From positions 1-64,000 of the forward strand of contig NZ_JAAIVB010000084.1 in NCBI RefSeq assembly GCF_010974945.1: a DNA stretch of 64,000 bases, read 5' to 3'. The DNA is from Noviherbaspirillum galbum. Lineage in GTDB: Bacteria > Pseudomonadota > Gammaproteobacteria > Burkholderiales > Burkholderiaceae_D. How positions within the stretch are numbered: the stretch's first letter is position 1; each line of letters opens with the position of its first letter. A program made the translations under genes and the position numbers. The notes under the pieces were generated by a model. The model made no database searches and was not told the DNA's origin. It worked only from the letters and a program-made list of their open reading frames with translations. Below are positions 52,853 through 60,539 of this stretch, in pieces.

Positions 52853-53977
52853 ATGAAGCTCCGGAACGCCGTGTTCCTCGGCCTTGCCACCGCTGCATCC
52901 GCCGGCCTGGTCCACGCACAAACCAACGTCTCCCTGTACGGCGACATCGACGAATACATCGGATACATCCGCAGCAGCACCGGCCAGCACGTGGTCGGCC
53001 TGAACGACGGCGCGATCTTGCGCAGCCGCCTCGGTTTCCGCGGTGTGGAAGAACTGGGCGGCGGCCTGCAGGCGAAATTCCAGCTCGAGCAGGGCCTGAA
53101 CGCGGACACCGGCACCTTCGCCGATTCCACCCGCCTGTTCGACCGCCAGGCCTGGCTGGGCATCGGCAATTCGACGGTCGGCGAGTTCCGCTTCGGCCGC
53201 CAGAACACGGCCATCTTCTTCATCGGCGGCGCGATCGACTACACAGAACGCACCACCTTCGGCTCCATCATCAACACCTTCGGCGTGCCCTCGCGCTACG
53301 ACAACGACATCTCCTGGAAATCGCCGCGCTGGGCGGGCGTGCAGGTGGAACTGCACTACGCGCTCAACGAGACGCCGAACGCGCAGGGACGCGGCGTGGC
53401 GCAGCTCGGCGTGGACTATGCCAACGGCCCCTACCGCGTCGGCTACGCCGGCCTGTCGGCACGCCCGCAGCCCACCGCCACCATCGACGAGCGCGTGGTC
53501 TATCACAACGTGTATGCCAACTACGACTACGGCAAGGGCAAGGTGTATCTCGCCGCCGTGCGCAGCAACAACGTGACGGCATCGGCGGCCGGCAATGATG
53601 CGGCGGCCATCCTGAACAACGTGTCAAACCCCGCCAACACCTTCGCCGGCACGGACCCGAACGTGCGCCGCTTCTACAACATCTGGCAGGTGTCCGCCGA
53701 TTACCGCGTCAGCCCGCAACTGCGCGTGGGCGCGCTGTACGGCGGCATGCGCGACACCACCGGCAACGGCGCGGGCGCGCGCGGCGGCAACGTCGGCGCG
53801 TACTACGACCTGTCGAAGCGCACCACCTTCTACGGCTTCGCAAACTACATGAAGAACGAAGCCAATGCCGGATTCCGCTTCAGCGGTTCGGCCGGTCCGT
53901 CTGCCAACCTGGCCGGCGGCGACATCAATGGCCAGAGCCTGACCGGCCTGCAGTTCGGCGTACTGCATCGCTTCTGA
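52853..53977 (+). CDS. Gram-negative porin, Neisseria/Burkholderia type
   Basis: The protein has 374 residues, with GGAGAG upstream. The signal peptide is MKLRNAVFLGLATAASAG to VHAQ. The barrel starts TNVSLYGDIDEYIGY, has SRLGFRGVEELGGGLQAKFQLE, and ends in the aromatic-terminated GLQFGVLHRF. It provides uptake of small anions or aromatic acids across the outer membrane. It is the first gene of the IclR-controlled cluster. Confidence 0.92.
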   Translation: MKLRNAVFLGLATAASAGLVHAQTNVSLYGDIDEYIGYIRSSTGQHVVGLNDGAILRSRLGFRGVEELGGGLQAKFQLEQGLNADTGTFADSTRLFDRQAWLGIGNSTVGEFRFGRQNTAIFFIGGAIDYTERTTFGSIINTFGVPSRYDNDISWKSPRWAGVQVELHYALNETPNAQGRGVAQLGVDYANGPYRVGYAGLSARPQPTATIDERVVYHNVYANYDYGKGKVYLAAVRSNNVTASAAGNDAAAILNNVSNPANTFAGTDPNVRRFYNIWQVSADYRVSPQLRVGALYGGMRDTTGNGAGARGGNVGAYYDLSKRTTFYGFANYMKNEANAGFRFSGSAGPSANLAGGDINGQSLTGLQFGVLHRF

Positions 53978-54052
53978 TGCCCGCCCGGAGGCATGCCGCA
54001 AGGCGGCGCGCCTCCCGCCATTGCCCTTGCATTCATCCTTGCCGGAGTCATC

Positions 54053-54892
54053 ATGAAGCCAGTCGTCATCGCGGTCGCCATCACCGGATCGGTGCCGCGC
54101 AAGAAGGACAACCCCGCCCTGCCGGTCACCGTTGCCGAGCAGATCGAGTCGACGCATGCCGCCTATGAAGCGGGAGCGACCCTGGTGCACGTGCACGTCA
54201 GGAACGACGATGAAACCCCGTCTTCCGAGGCGAACCGTTTCGGCGAGGTGCTGGAAGGCATCCGCCGCCATTGCCCCGGCATGATCGTGCAATTCTCCAC
54301 CGGCGGCCGGGGCCGCGACCAGAATGCCCGCGGCGGCGCGCTGGGCCTGCGCCCCGACATGGCGTCGCTGGCGACGGGCACGGTGAACTTCCCCAGCATC
54401 ATCTACGAGAACGCGCCCGCGCTGGTGGAGCAGCTTGCCGCCGCGATGAAGGAACACCACATCCTGCCGGAGATCGAGATCTTCGATCTTTCCCACCTGT
54501 ACGCCATGCAGCGCCTGATCGGGATGGGCCTCATCAACGACCGCCCCCACGTGCAGTTCGTCATGGGCATCAAGAACGCCTTGCCCGCCGACGAATACGT
54601 GCTGGATTGCCTGCTGTCGACGCTCAAGCGCCTGGCGCCGAACGCCACCTGGACCGCGGCCGGAATCGGCGCGACCCAGAGCCAGGTCATCGAATGGGTA
54701 TTGAAGCGCGGCGGCGACGCGGTGCGGACCGGCATGGAAGACAACATCCGCATCGACCGCGACCGGCTCGCATCGGGAAACGCCGAACTCGTGCAGGTCG
54801 CCGCCGCCTTGTGCGACAGGCACGGCGCCCGCCCCGCCACGCCGGAAGAGGCGCGCCGCGCGCTGGGCCTGCCGCTGGCGATGCCTGCCTGA
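54053..54892 (+). CDS. Beta-keto acid cleavage enzyme (BKACE, DUF849)
   Basis: The 279-residue protein is a TIM-barrel zinc enzyme that cleaves a beta-keto acid with acetyl-CoA. The zinc ligands H46 and H48 are in LVHVHVRND, and the family motifs QFSTGGRGRDQNARGG, MASLATGTVNFP and VMGIKNALPA are present. 3-keto-5-aminohexanoate cleavage enzyme (Kce) is the founding member, but the substrates of relatives are diverse. Here the neighbours are dehydroquinase-like and an MHS transporter, so a carbocyclic or aromatic-derived keto acid is possible. Confidence 0.88.
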   Translation: MKPVVIAVAITGSVPRKKDNPALPVTVAEQIESTHAAYEAGATLVHVHVRNDDETPSSEANRFGEVLEGIRRHCPGMIVQFSTGGRGRDQNARGGALGLRPDMASLATGTVNFPSIIYENAPALVEQLAAAMKEHHILPEIEIFDLSHLYAMQRLIGMGLINDRPHVQFVMGIKNALPADEYVLDCLLSTLKRLAPNATWTAAGIGATQSQVIEWVLKRGGDAVRTGMEDNIRIDRDRLASGNAELVQVAAALCDRHGARPATPEEARRALGLPLAMPA

Positions 54893-54953
54893 CTTCCAGC
54901 CGTTAGAGCCTCTAGAGCCTTCCCAGCCCTCCATGCCCATCCAGGAACAACCG

Positions 54954-55403
54954 ATGAAGATCCTCATGCTGCACGGCATCAACCACAACATGTTCGGCAA
55001 GCGCGACCCGAAGCAGTACGGCACGGTCACGCTCGACGACATCAATGCGCAGCTGGCCAGCCTTGCCGGCGAACTCGAGGCGCAGATAGCCCATTTTCAG
55101 ACCAACAGCGAGCAAGAGATGTGCGAACGCATCCACCAGGCCTACGCCGACGGCGTGGATGCGGTGCTCATCAATGCCGGCGCATGGACCCACTACAGCT
55201 ACGGCATCCGCGACGCCCTGGCGATCCTGACGGTGCCCGTCGTCGAGATCCACATGTCGAACATCCATGCGCGCGAAGCCTTCCGCCACCATTCCGTCTT
55301 CGCCGACATCGTGAAGGGGCAGATCTGCGGCTTCGGCGTCGACAGCTACCTGCTCGGCCTGCGCGCGGCGGTTTCCGCGGCCAGGGCCACGGCGGACACC
55401 TGA
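54954..55403 (+). CDS. Type II 3-dehydroquinate dehydratase-like protein
   Basis: The protein has 149 residues. The main active-site residues are kept: N12, R17 and Y22 in GINHNMFGKRDPKQYG, N74 in LINAGAWTHYS, H100 in EIHMSN, R111 in REAFRHHS. Several loops differ from standard AroQ (GPNLNLLG is GINHNMFG; THTS is THYS), so it is a diverged, probably catabolic copy. It should interconvert dehydroquinate and dehydroshikimate. It stands between BKACE and the MHS transporter genes. Confidence 0.85.
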   Translation: MKILMLHGINHNMFGKRDPKQYGTVTLDDINAQLASLAGELEAQIAHFQTNSEQEMCERIHQAYADGVDAVLINAGAWTHYSYGIRDALAILTVPVVEIHMSNIHAREAFRHHSVFADIVKGQICGFGVDSYLLGLRAAVSAARATADT

Positions 55404-55412
55404 CACCACCAA

Positions 55413-55440
55413 CGGGCCGCCGGAAAAATCCGGCGGCCCG
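55413..55440 (+). terminator. Perfect hairpin between dehydroquinase and transporter genes
   Basis: CGGGCCGCCGG (55413-55423) pairs exactly with CCGGCGGCCCG (55430-55440) across AAAAAT. There is no T-run, so it may attenuate or stabilise the transcript rather than end it fully. Confidence 0.55.
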
Positions 55441-55473
55441 CCCACCAGTTCTTGAGCATAGAAGGAGACATTC

Positions 55474-56883
55474 ATGCACAGCGCCACCGAACATCAACCC
55501 CACGACACGAGCCAGACCAGGAAGGCCACGGCAAGCGGCTGGATCGGCTCCGTCCTGGAGTACTACGACTTCTTCATCTACGCCACTGCGGCGTCGCTGA
55601 TCTTCCCGCAAATCTTTTTCCCGAAAGGCGATCCCAAGACCGCCATCATCGCTTCGCTCGCCACCTACGGCGTGGGCTACGTCGCCCGCCCGATCGGCGC
55701 CTTCGTCCTCGGCCACTGGGGCGACACCCGCGGTCGCAAGAACGTGCTCATCACCTGCATGTTCCTGATGGGCATATCGACCATGGGCGTCGGCCTGCTG
55801 CCCACCTATGACCAGGTCGGCGTGATGGCGCCGGTGCTGCTGGTGATTCTGCGCCTGATCCAGGGCTTCGCGGTGGCCGGCGAAATCTCCGGCGCCAGCT
55901 CGATGATCCTCGAACACGCGCCGTTCGGCCGGCGCGGCTTCTACTCCAGCTTCACGCTGCAGGGCGTGCAGTTCGGGCAGATCCTCGCCGCCGCGATCTT
56001 CCTGCCGCTGGCGCACTACATGCCCGAGGATGCCTTCAATTCCTGGGGCTGGCGCATTCCCTTCCTGCTGAGCTTCGCCGTCATCATCGTCGGCTACGTC
56101 ATCCGCCGAGAAGTCGAGGAAACCCCGGTGTTCCGGAAGGAAGCCGTCGCGGGCGAACGTCCCACGTCGCCGGTCATCGACGCGGTCAAGGAAGACTGGC
56201 GCGACATGCTGCGCGTGGTCTGCATGGCGCTCATGAACGTGATTCCGGTGGTGACCTCGATCTTCGGCGCCGCCTACGCGGTGCAGCCCGGCTACGGCAT
56301 CGGCTTCTCCAAGGACGTCTACCTCTGGATTCCGGTGCTCGGCAACATCCTGGCCGTGCTGGTGATCCCGTATGTCGGCAAGCTCTCCGACAAGATCGGC
56401 CGCAAGCCGCCCATCATCATCGGCTCCGTCATGGCGGGCCTGCTGTCCTTCGCCTACCTGTATGCCATCAGCATCAAGAACGTGCCGCTGGCCATCACCA
56501 TGTCGCTGCTGATGTGGGGCGTGGTATACCAGGGCTACAACGCGGTGTTCCCCAGCTTTTATCCGGAACTGTTCCGTGCCCGCAACCGCGTGTCGGCAAT
56601 GGCGATCTCGCAGAACCTCGGCACGCTCGTGACCGCCATGCTGCCCGCCGTGTTCGCCGCCGCCGCTCCTCCGGGCGCGCCGGACATTCCCCTGATGGTC
56701 GGCAGCATCACCCTGGCGGTCACGGTCATCGCCGCACTCGCCGCACTCAGCGCACGCGAAACCTTCCGTATCCGCACCCAGGACCTCGGCAAGCGTGATG
56801 CCCTGCCGGTGCCGAAGGCCGAGTACGACCGCATCCGCGAACAAGGCAACCGCAACGCGAAGTCGGCCCGGGTCTCCGCCTGA
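55474..56883 (+). CDS. MHS family MFS transporter
   Basis: The 469-residue metabolite:H+ symporter has twelve membrane helices. The family signatures are GWIGSVLEYYDFFIYATAA at the start, GHWGDTRGRKNVLI in loop 2-3 and QGFAVAGEISGAS. Relatives include the shikimate transporter ShiA and alpha-ketoglutarate permease. In this context uptake of shikimate, quinate or a related acid is likely. It follows the hairpin at 55413 and ends before two tandem hairpins. Confidence 0.9.
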   Translation: MHSATEHQPHDTSQTRKATASGWIGSVLEYYDFFIYATAASLIFPQIFFPKGDPKTAIIASLATYGVGYVARPIGAFVLGHWGDTRGRKNVLITCMFLMGISTMGVGLLPTYDQVGVMAPVLLVILRLIQGFAVAGEISGASSMILEHAPFGRRGFYSSFTLQGVQFGQILAAAIFLPLAHYMPEDAFNSWGWRIPFLLSFAVIIVGYVIRREVEETPVFRKEAVAGERPTSPVIDAVKEDWRDMLRVVCMALMNVIPVVTSIFGAAYAVQPGYGIGFSKDVYLWIPVLGNILAVLVIPYVGKLSDKIGRKPPIIIGSVMAGLLSFAYLYAISIKNVPLAITMSLLMWGVVYQGYNAVFPSFYPELFRARNRVSAMAISQNLGTLVTAMLPAVFAAAAPPGAPDIPLMVGSITLAVTVIAALAALSARETFRIRTQDLGKRDALPVPKAEYDRIREQGNRNAKSARVSA

Positions 56884-56891
56884 ACCTTCGC

Positions 56892-56947
56892 CTGGGTCTT
56901 TACCAGAGACCCAGTCCGGCGCGGATGGGCAAGGCAGCCCATCCGCG
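56892..56947 (+). terminator. Two tandem hairpins after the catabolic cluster
   Basis: CTGGGTCT (56892-56899) pairs with AGACCCAG (56907-56914). CGCGGATGGGC (56920-56930) pairs perfectly with GCCCATCCGCG (56937-56947). They mark the end of the IclR-regulated cluster, although no T-run follows. Confidence 0.6.
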
Positions 56948-57073
56948 TTCGACCGGAATCCGGCCGCACGGGCATTTCCGCTCGTACTGGCCCGGTCGCT
57001 TTTCCCGCGACTGTCTCTTGCCAGGAAGGCTGGCACCGCGTAGCTTCAATGCGTCGTCATCCGCGGACCAGCC

Positions 57074-57712
57074 ATGATTTCCTTCACCACCCTCTGCCTC
57101 TTCCTCATTGCCGTGCTCGCCCTGCAACTGTCGCCCGGGCCGAACATGGCGTTCGTCGTTTCCCATGCCGCCGCGCATGGCACCCGCGCCGGCATGGCCG
57201 CCGGCGCCGGCATCGCCGCCGCCGACCTGCTGCATACGCTCTTCACCGTCACCGGCATCTCCGCGCTGGTCGCCGCCTGGCCGCCTTCCTTCGACCTGAT
57301 CAGGTATGCCGGCGCCGCCTACCTGGTCTGGCTGGCCATCAAGGCGATCGTCCCACAGGCGAAGGCGGCGTCGGCGCTTCGCGCGCCGGTGCCGGTCCCC
57401 GCGGCACGGATCTTTCGCATGGCCATGCTCAATTGCCTGCTCAATCCGAAGGCGCTGCTGTTCTTCATGATCTTCCTGCCGCAATTCGTGGATGCAGGCA
57501 GGGGCAAGGTCAGCCTGCAGCTCGCGATCTTCGGCGGCATCGTGGCCGTGGTGGCGCTGCTCTTCAATGGCATCCTTGCGCTGTGCAGCGGCATGGCCGC
57601 GGGCTTGCTCAAGCGGGCGTCAGGCAGCCGCGTTCCCGGCATCGGGCTGGCGGCCGTCATGCTGGGCCTGGCCTTGCGTCTCGTCTTTCTCGACCGGCCG
57701 CAGGCGGCATAG
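57074..57712 (+). CDS. LysE/RhtB family amino acid exporter
   Basis: The protein has 212 residues and about six membrane helices. The family pattern is SPGPNMAFVVSHAAAHGTRAG near the start, GAAYLVWLAIKA, and NPKALLFFMIFLPQFVD. The members export amino acids or derivatives. It converges on the CPBP protease gene with two bases between them. Confidence 0.88.
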   Translation: MISFTTLCLFLIAVLALQLSPGPNMAFVVSHAAAHGTRAGMAAGAGIAAADLLHTLFTVTGISALVAAWPPSFDLIRYAGAAYLVWLAIKAIVPQAKAASALRAPVPVPAARIFRMAMLNCLLNPKALLFFMIFLPQFVDAGRGKVSLQLAIFGGIVAVVALLFNGILALCSGMAAGLLKRASGSRVPGIGLAAVMLGLALRLVFLDRPQAA

Positions 57713-57714
57713 CG

Positions 57715-58467
57715 TCAGTTAACGCGGCCGCGGGCGGCGCGGATGCAGACAAGCGCGAAGACGAGATGCGTGCCTGCCGACATGACGACGGCCCAGCCGG
57801 GCTGCCTGGTTTCAACCTCCGCCACCAGGCCCAGCAATCCGCTCGCGGCATTCCAGCCCCAGTGCAGGCCGACCGCCGGCCAGAGGGAATCGAACCTCGC
57901 GCAGGCGGTGGCATACGCGATGCCGAAGCAGGCAAGCATGAACCACTCCATCGGACCGTTTGCCAGGCGGTAGACATGGTTCAGGACATACACCGCCGTG
58001 CTGAAGATGACGAAGGCCGCGCCGGCACGCAGCGGCCCCTTCCGCAGCAGCAGGCCTCTCGTCAGGATGTCCTCGGCGAGCGAAGGAATGAAGGTGATGA
58101 AGAGGATCGTGCCGATCGCCTTTAGCACCGCGGCGGCATCCTGCGATGCGGCGGGTGCCTGAACCGAGTAGACGCCGAGCCCGGCGCCGAGCATGACGGC
58201 GATCGCCTTGCCGGCAATGGCCAGCAGGAACATCCCCGACAGCCAGGCCAGCGCCCCGGGCCTGCCTTCCATCGCGAATGCGCGCAATGGCGCACCATGG
58301 ATCACCTTCCCCAGCAGCAGCGCAAGCGGGATGGTGGCGAGCATGAAGACGGCTTGCCAGAGGGCGCTATGGAGCATCCGGATGCCGATCCCCTCGGCTG
58401 CCTGGTAGCAGAGGAAGACGGGGACGAAGGTCAGGAGGAAGCGGATGGCCGGATGCGCGGGGATCAT
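57715..58467 (-). CDS. CPBP family intramembrane metalloprotease
   Basis: The protein has about 250 residues from MIPAHPAIRFLL; an upstream ATG at 58521 adds 18 residues. It has about seven membrane helices. The catalytic motifs are present: ED..TR in SLAEDILTRGLLLR, VLNH in the next helix, and HWGWN near the end. These match the ExxxR/FxxxH/HxxxN pattern of CAAX-like proteases. Some family members give self-protection near bacteriocin genes, but no such gene is adjacent here. Confidence 0.78.
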   Translation of the reverse strand: MIPAHPAIRFLLTFVPVFLCYQAAEGIGIRMLHSALWQAVFMLATIPLALLLGKVIHGAPLRAFAMEGRPGALAWLSGMFLLAIAGKAIAVMLGAGLGVYSVQAPAASQDAAAVLKAIGTILFITFIPSLAEDILTRGLLLRKGPLRAGAAFVIFSTAVYVLNHVYRLANGPMEWFMLACFGIAYATACARFDSLWPAVGLHWGWNAASGLLGLVAEVETRQPGWAVVMSAGTHLVFALVCIRAARGRVN

Positions 58468-58658
58468 GCTTATTGTTGAAAAATTCGGGATTCGGGGAAT
58501 CGACATGCGCCTGCGATGCAAAGGAGGCTCATGCAGACAAGGATCGCTTGCCGTGCGTCGCCAATTCTATCGCAGGCGTTCTTGGGTGCTGGGGATGCCT
58601 GGTCTATTCGGGCATTACAATGCAGCCCTGCGGCATCGAACCATCCATAGGGAGAATG

Positions 58659-59888
58659 ATGAAGAGACGGGCTTTTCTCGGCACCGCGCTTTGCGCGGCG
58701 GCGGCGCTTTCGCGGGCGGTCGAGCCGCCGCGTGACATCAGCATCGTGCAGGACTTCGACGAACTCTGGAAGACGCTCGCCGACCGATACTGCTTCTTCG
58801 ACCAGAAGGCAACTGACTGGAATCGGGTGCGGGCGATGTACCGGCCGATGGCCTTGCGGCTCGACACCGAGGAAGAATTCCAGCGCCTCGCGCATCGCGT
58901 GCTCAACGAGTTGTACGACGCCCATACCGGCGTCAACAATGCGCCGGACGGCATGCCGCGGTATCCCTGGTATGACCTGGTCACGGAGCGTCATGGCGAC
59001 ACCGCGCGCGTCATTGCAGTCAAGGAGGGTTCGCCCGCTGAAAACGCCGGCATCCTGCCCGGGGATGCGGTGCTGGCGGCGGACGGCGTGCCGGTGCTCA
59101 CGGCGATGCGCGCCTTCCTGCCGCGCTGCCTGAAGCACTTCGACCCGGAGGCGGAGCGCTACGCATTGAACGTGCCGATTTCAGGCCTGCGCGGCAGGCC
59201 GCGCAGGCTGACCATGCGGCGCACTGCCGGTACGTCGAGCGACATCCGCGAGCTGACGCTCGACGTACCGGCGGTGCGCCGCGAACCCGATGTGTCATGG
59301 CGCCGCCTCGACGGCGGATTCGGCTACATCCGGATTGCCAGCTTCGTCGACAATGCAGCGGTTTCCGCTTTCGACAAGGCGCTGGAGGAACTGCGGGAGG
59401 CGGCCGCGTTGATCATCGACGTGCGCCGCAATGGCGGCGGCGACACGGGCGTCGCCGTGCCGATGATGGGCCGGTTCATTACGGAACGCAGGGTCTATGC
59501 GCACATGCGCCGCCGCGAAGGATCGGGGCTCGGCGGCTACTGGCGCGAATATGTCGATCCCCGCGGCCCTTTCACCTATGCCTCGCCGGTCGCGGTGCTG
59601 ACCGATCGCTGGAGCGCCAGCATGGCTGAAGGTTTTCCGATGGGCATGCGCGGCATCGGACGCGCGACCATCATCGGCCAGCCGATGATGGGTCTGGGCG
59701 CGGCGGTCTTTTCTCTGCGATGCGACCGCACCGGCATCCAGGCCCAGTACTCGGCCGAACCGGTGTACGACGCCAACCGGCGCTGGCGCTCGCTGATGCG
59801 CCCCGACATCGTCGTGCCGGAGGGCGCGGACATCATGGACGCGGCACTCCGCTACCTGGCGGCGGCCACGTCCGGCAATCGGCGCTGA
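58659..59888 (+). CDS. S41 family (C-terminal processing) serine peptidase
   Basis: The protein has 409 residues. It has a twin-arginine-like or Sec signal (MKRRAFLGTALCAAAALS). A PDZ-like domain has GSPAENAGILPGDAVLAADG. The S41 catalytic domain includes IIDVRRNGGGD and the nucleophile region DRWSASMAEGF (S319/S321). GGAG precedes the ATG at 58659. It is probably a periplasmic protease; the substrate is unknown. It converges on the small gene at 59898. Confidence 0.87.
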   Translation: MKRRAFLGTALCAAAALSRAVEPPRDISIVQDFDELWKTLADRYCFFDQKATDWNRVRAMYRPMALRLDTEEEFQRLAHRVLNELYDAHTGVNNAPDGMPRYPWYDLVTERHGDTARVIAVKEGSPAENAGILPGDAVLAADGVPVLTAMRAFLPRCLKHFDPEAERYALNVPISGLRGRPRRLTMRRTAGTSSDIRELTLDVPAVRREPDVSWRRLDGGFGYIRIASFVDNAAVSAFDKALEELREAAALIIDVRRNGGGDTGVAVPMMGRFITERRVYAHMRRREGSGLGGYWREYVDPRGPFTYASPVAVLTDRWSASMAEGFPMGMRGIGRATIIGQPMMGLGAAVFSLRCDRTGIQAQYSAEPVYDANRRWRSLMRPDIVVPEGADIMDAALRYLAAATSGNRR

Positions 59889-59897
59889 CGCCGCCGG

Positions 59898-60458
59898 TCA
59901 ACTGCCGGAATGCGATCCATGCCCATGGACGGCATCCTTGCCATGGTCGGAAAGCTGGGCATCGAACCATTGATGCAATGCGGTTACCAGGGATGCCTCC
60001 TTCGTCCTGTAGATCAGCTGGGCTCCTCCCTTGACATCTTGGTAGACGATGTCGATCTGCCCAGGCCTGGCTTTCCTCAACTCGGCCAGGCCGGGCATGT
60101 CCTGGCCATGGATGTGGGCCGGGCCCGAGAAGTCTCCCTTCAGGAACTGCTCCCGGATTTCCCGCAAATGCTGACGGACCAGTTTCACCTGGCTGGCATC
60201 CGTTGAACTTTTTGCCACCACCCGCTGGACGCCGCCTTCCGCGTTCTTGGTGAAGACATGGGTCGTGGCAGGCAGGCTGAAGGGCATCACGTCCTTGCCT
60301 CGCTCGGCAACCTCCGCCTGGCGTTGCGCGTCCATCATCTTCATGTGGGCCGCATGGTCCATCCCGCCGTGTTCCACCCTGGACGGGTCCGGGTTCTGCG
60401 CGTGCGAGACGCCGATCAACGCAGACAAAGCCAAAGGAATTGCGCCGGATTTACGCAT
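59898..60458 (-). CDS. Exported His/Met-rich hypothetical protein
   Basis: The protein has 186 residues, with a signal peptide ending VSHAQ near residue 21. The mature start is rich in His and Met (HGGMDHAAHMKMMDAQ), and the tail ends HGHGSHSGS. These are features of periplasmic metal-binding proteins, especially for copper. The middle (residues 60-165) has no cysteine and resembles a conserved but functionally unassigned domain. It is divergent from the OsmC-YcaO gene. Confidence 0.65.
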   Translation of the reverse strand: MRKSGAIPLALSALIGVSHAQNPDPSRVEHGGMDHAAHMKMMDAQRQAEVAERGKDVMPFSLPATTHVFTKNAEGGVQRVVAKSSTDASQVKLVRQHLREIREQFLKGDFSGPAHIHGQDMPGLAELRKARPGQIDIVYQDVKGGAQLIYRTKEASLVTALHQWFDAQLSDHGKDAVHGHGSHSGS

Positions 60459-60539
60459 GCGTTATCTCCACTTTCCTTGCCGAGCGCCGACTTGACAGAT
60501 AATGACGGCTACCGCGTCTTATGCTCATGAAAATCCCCC

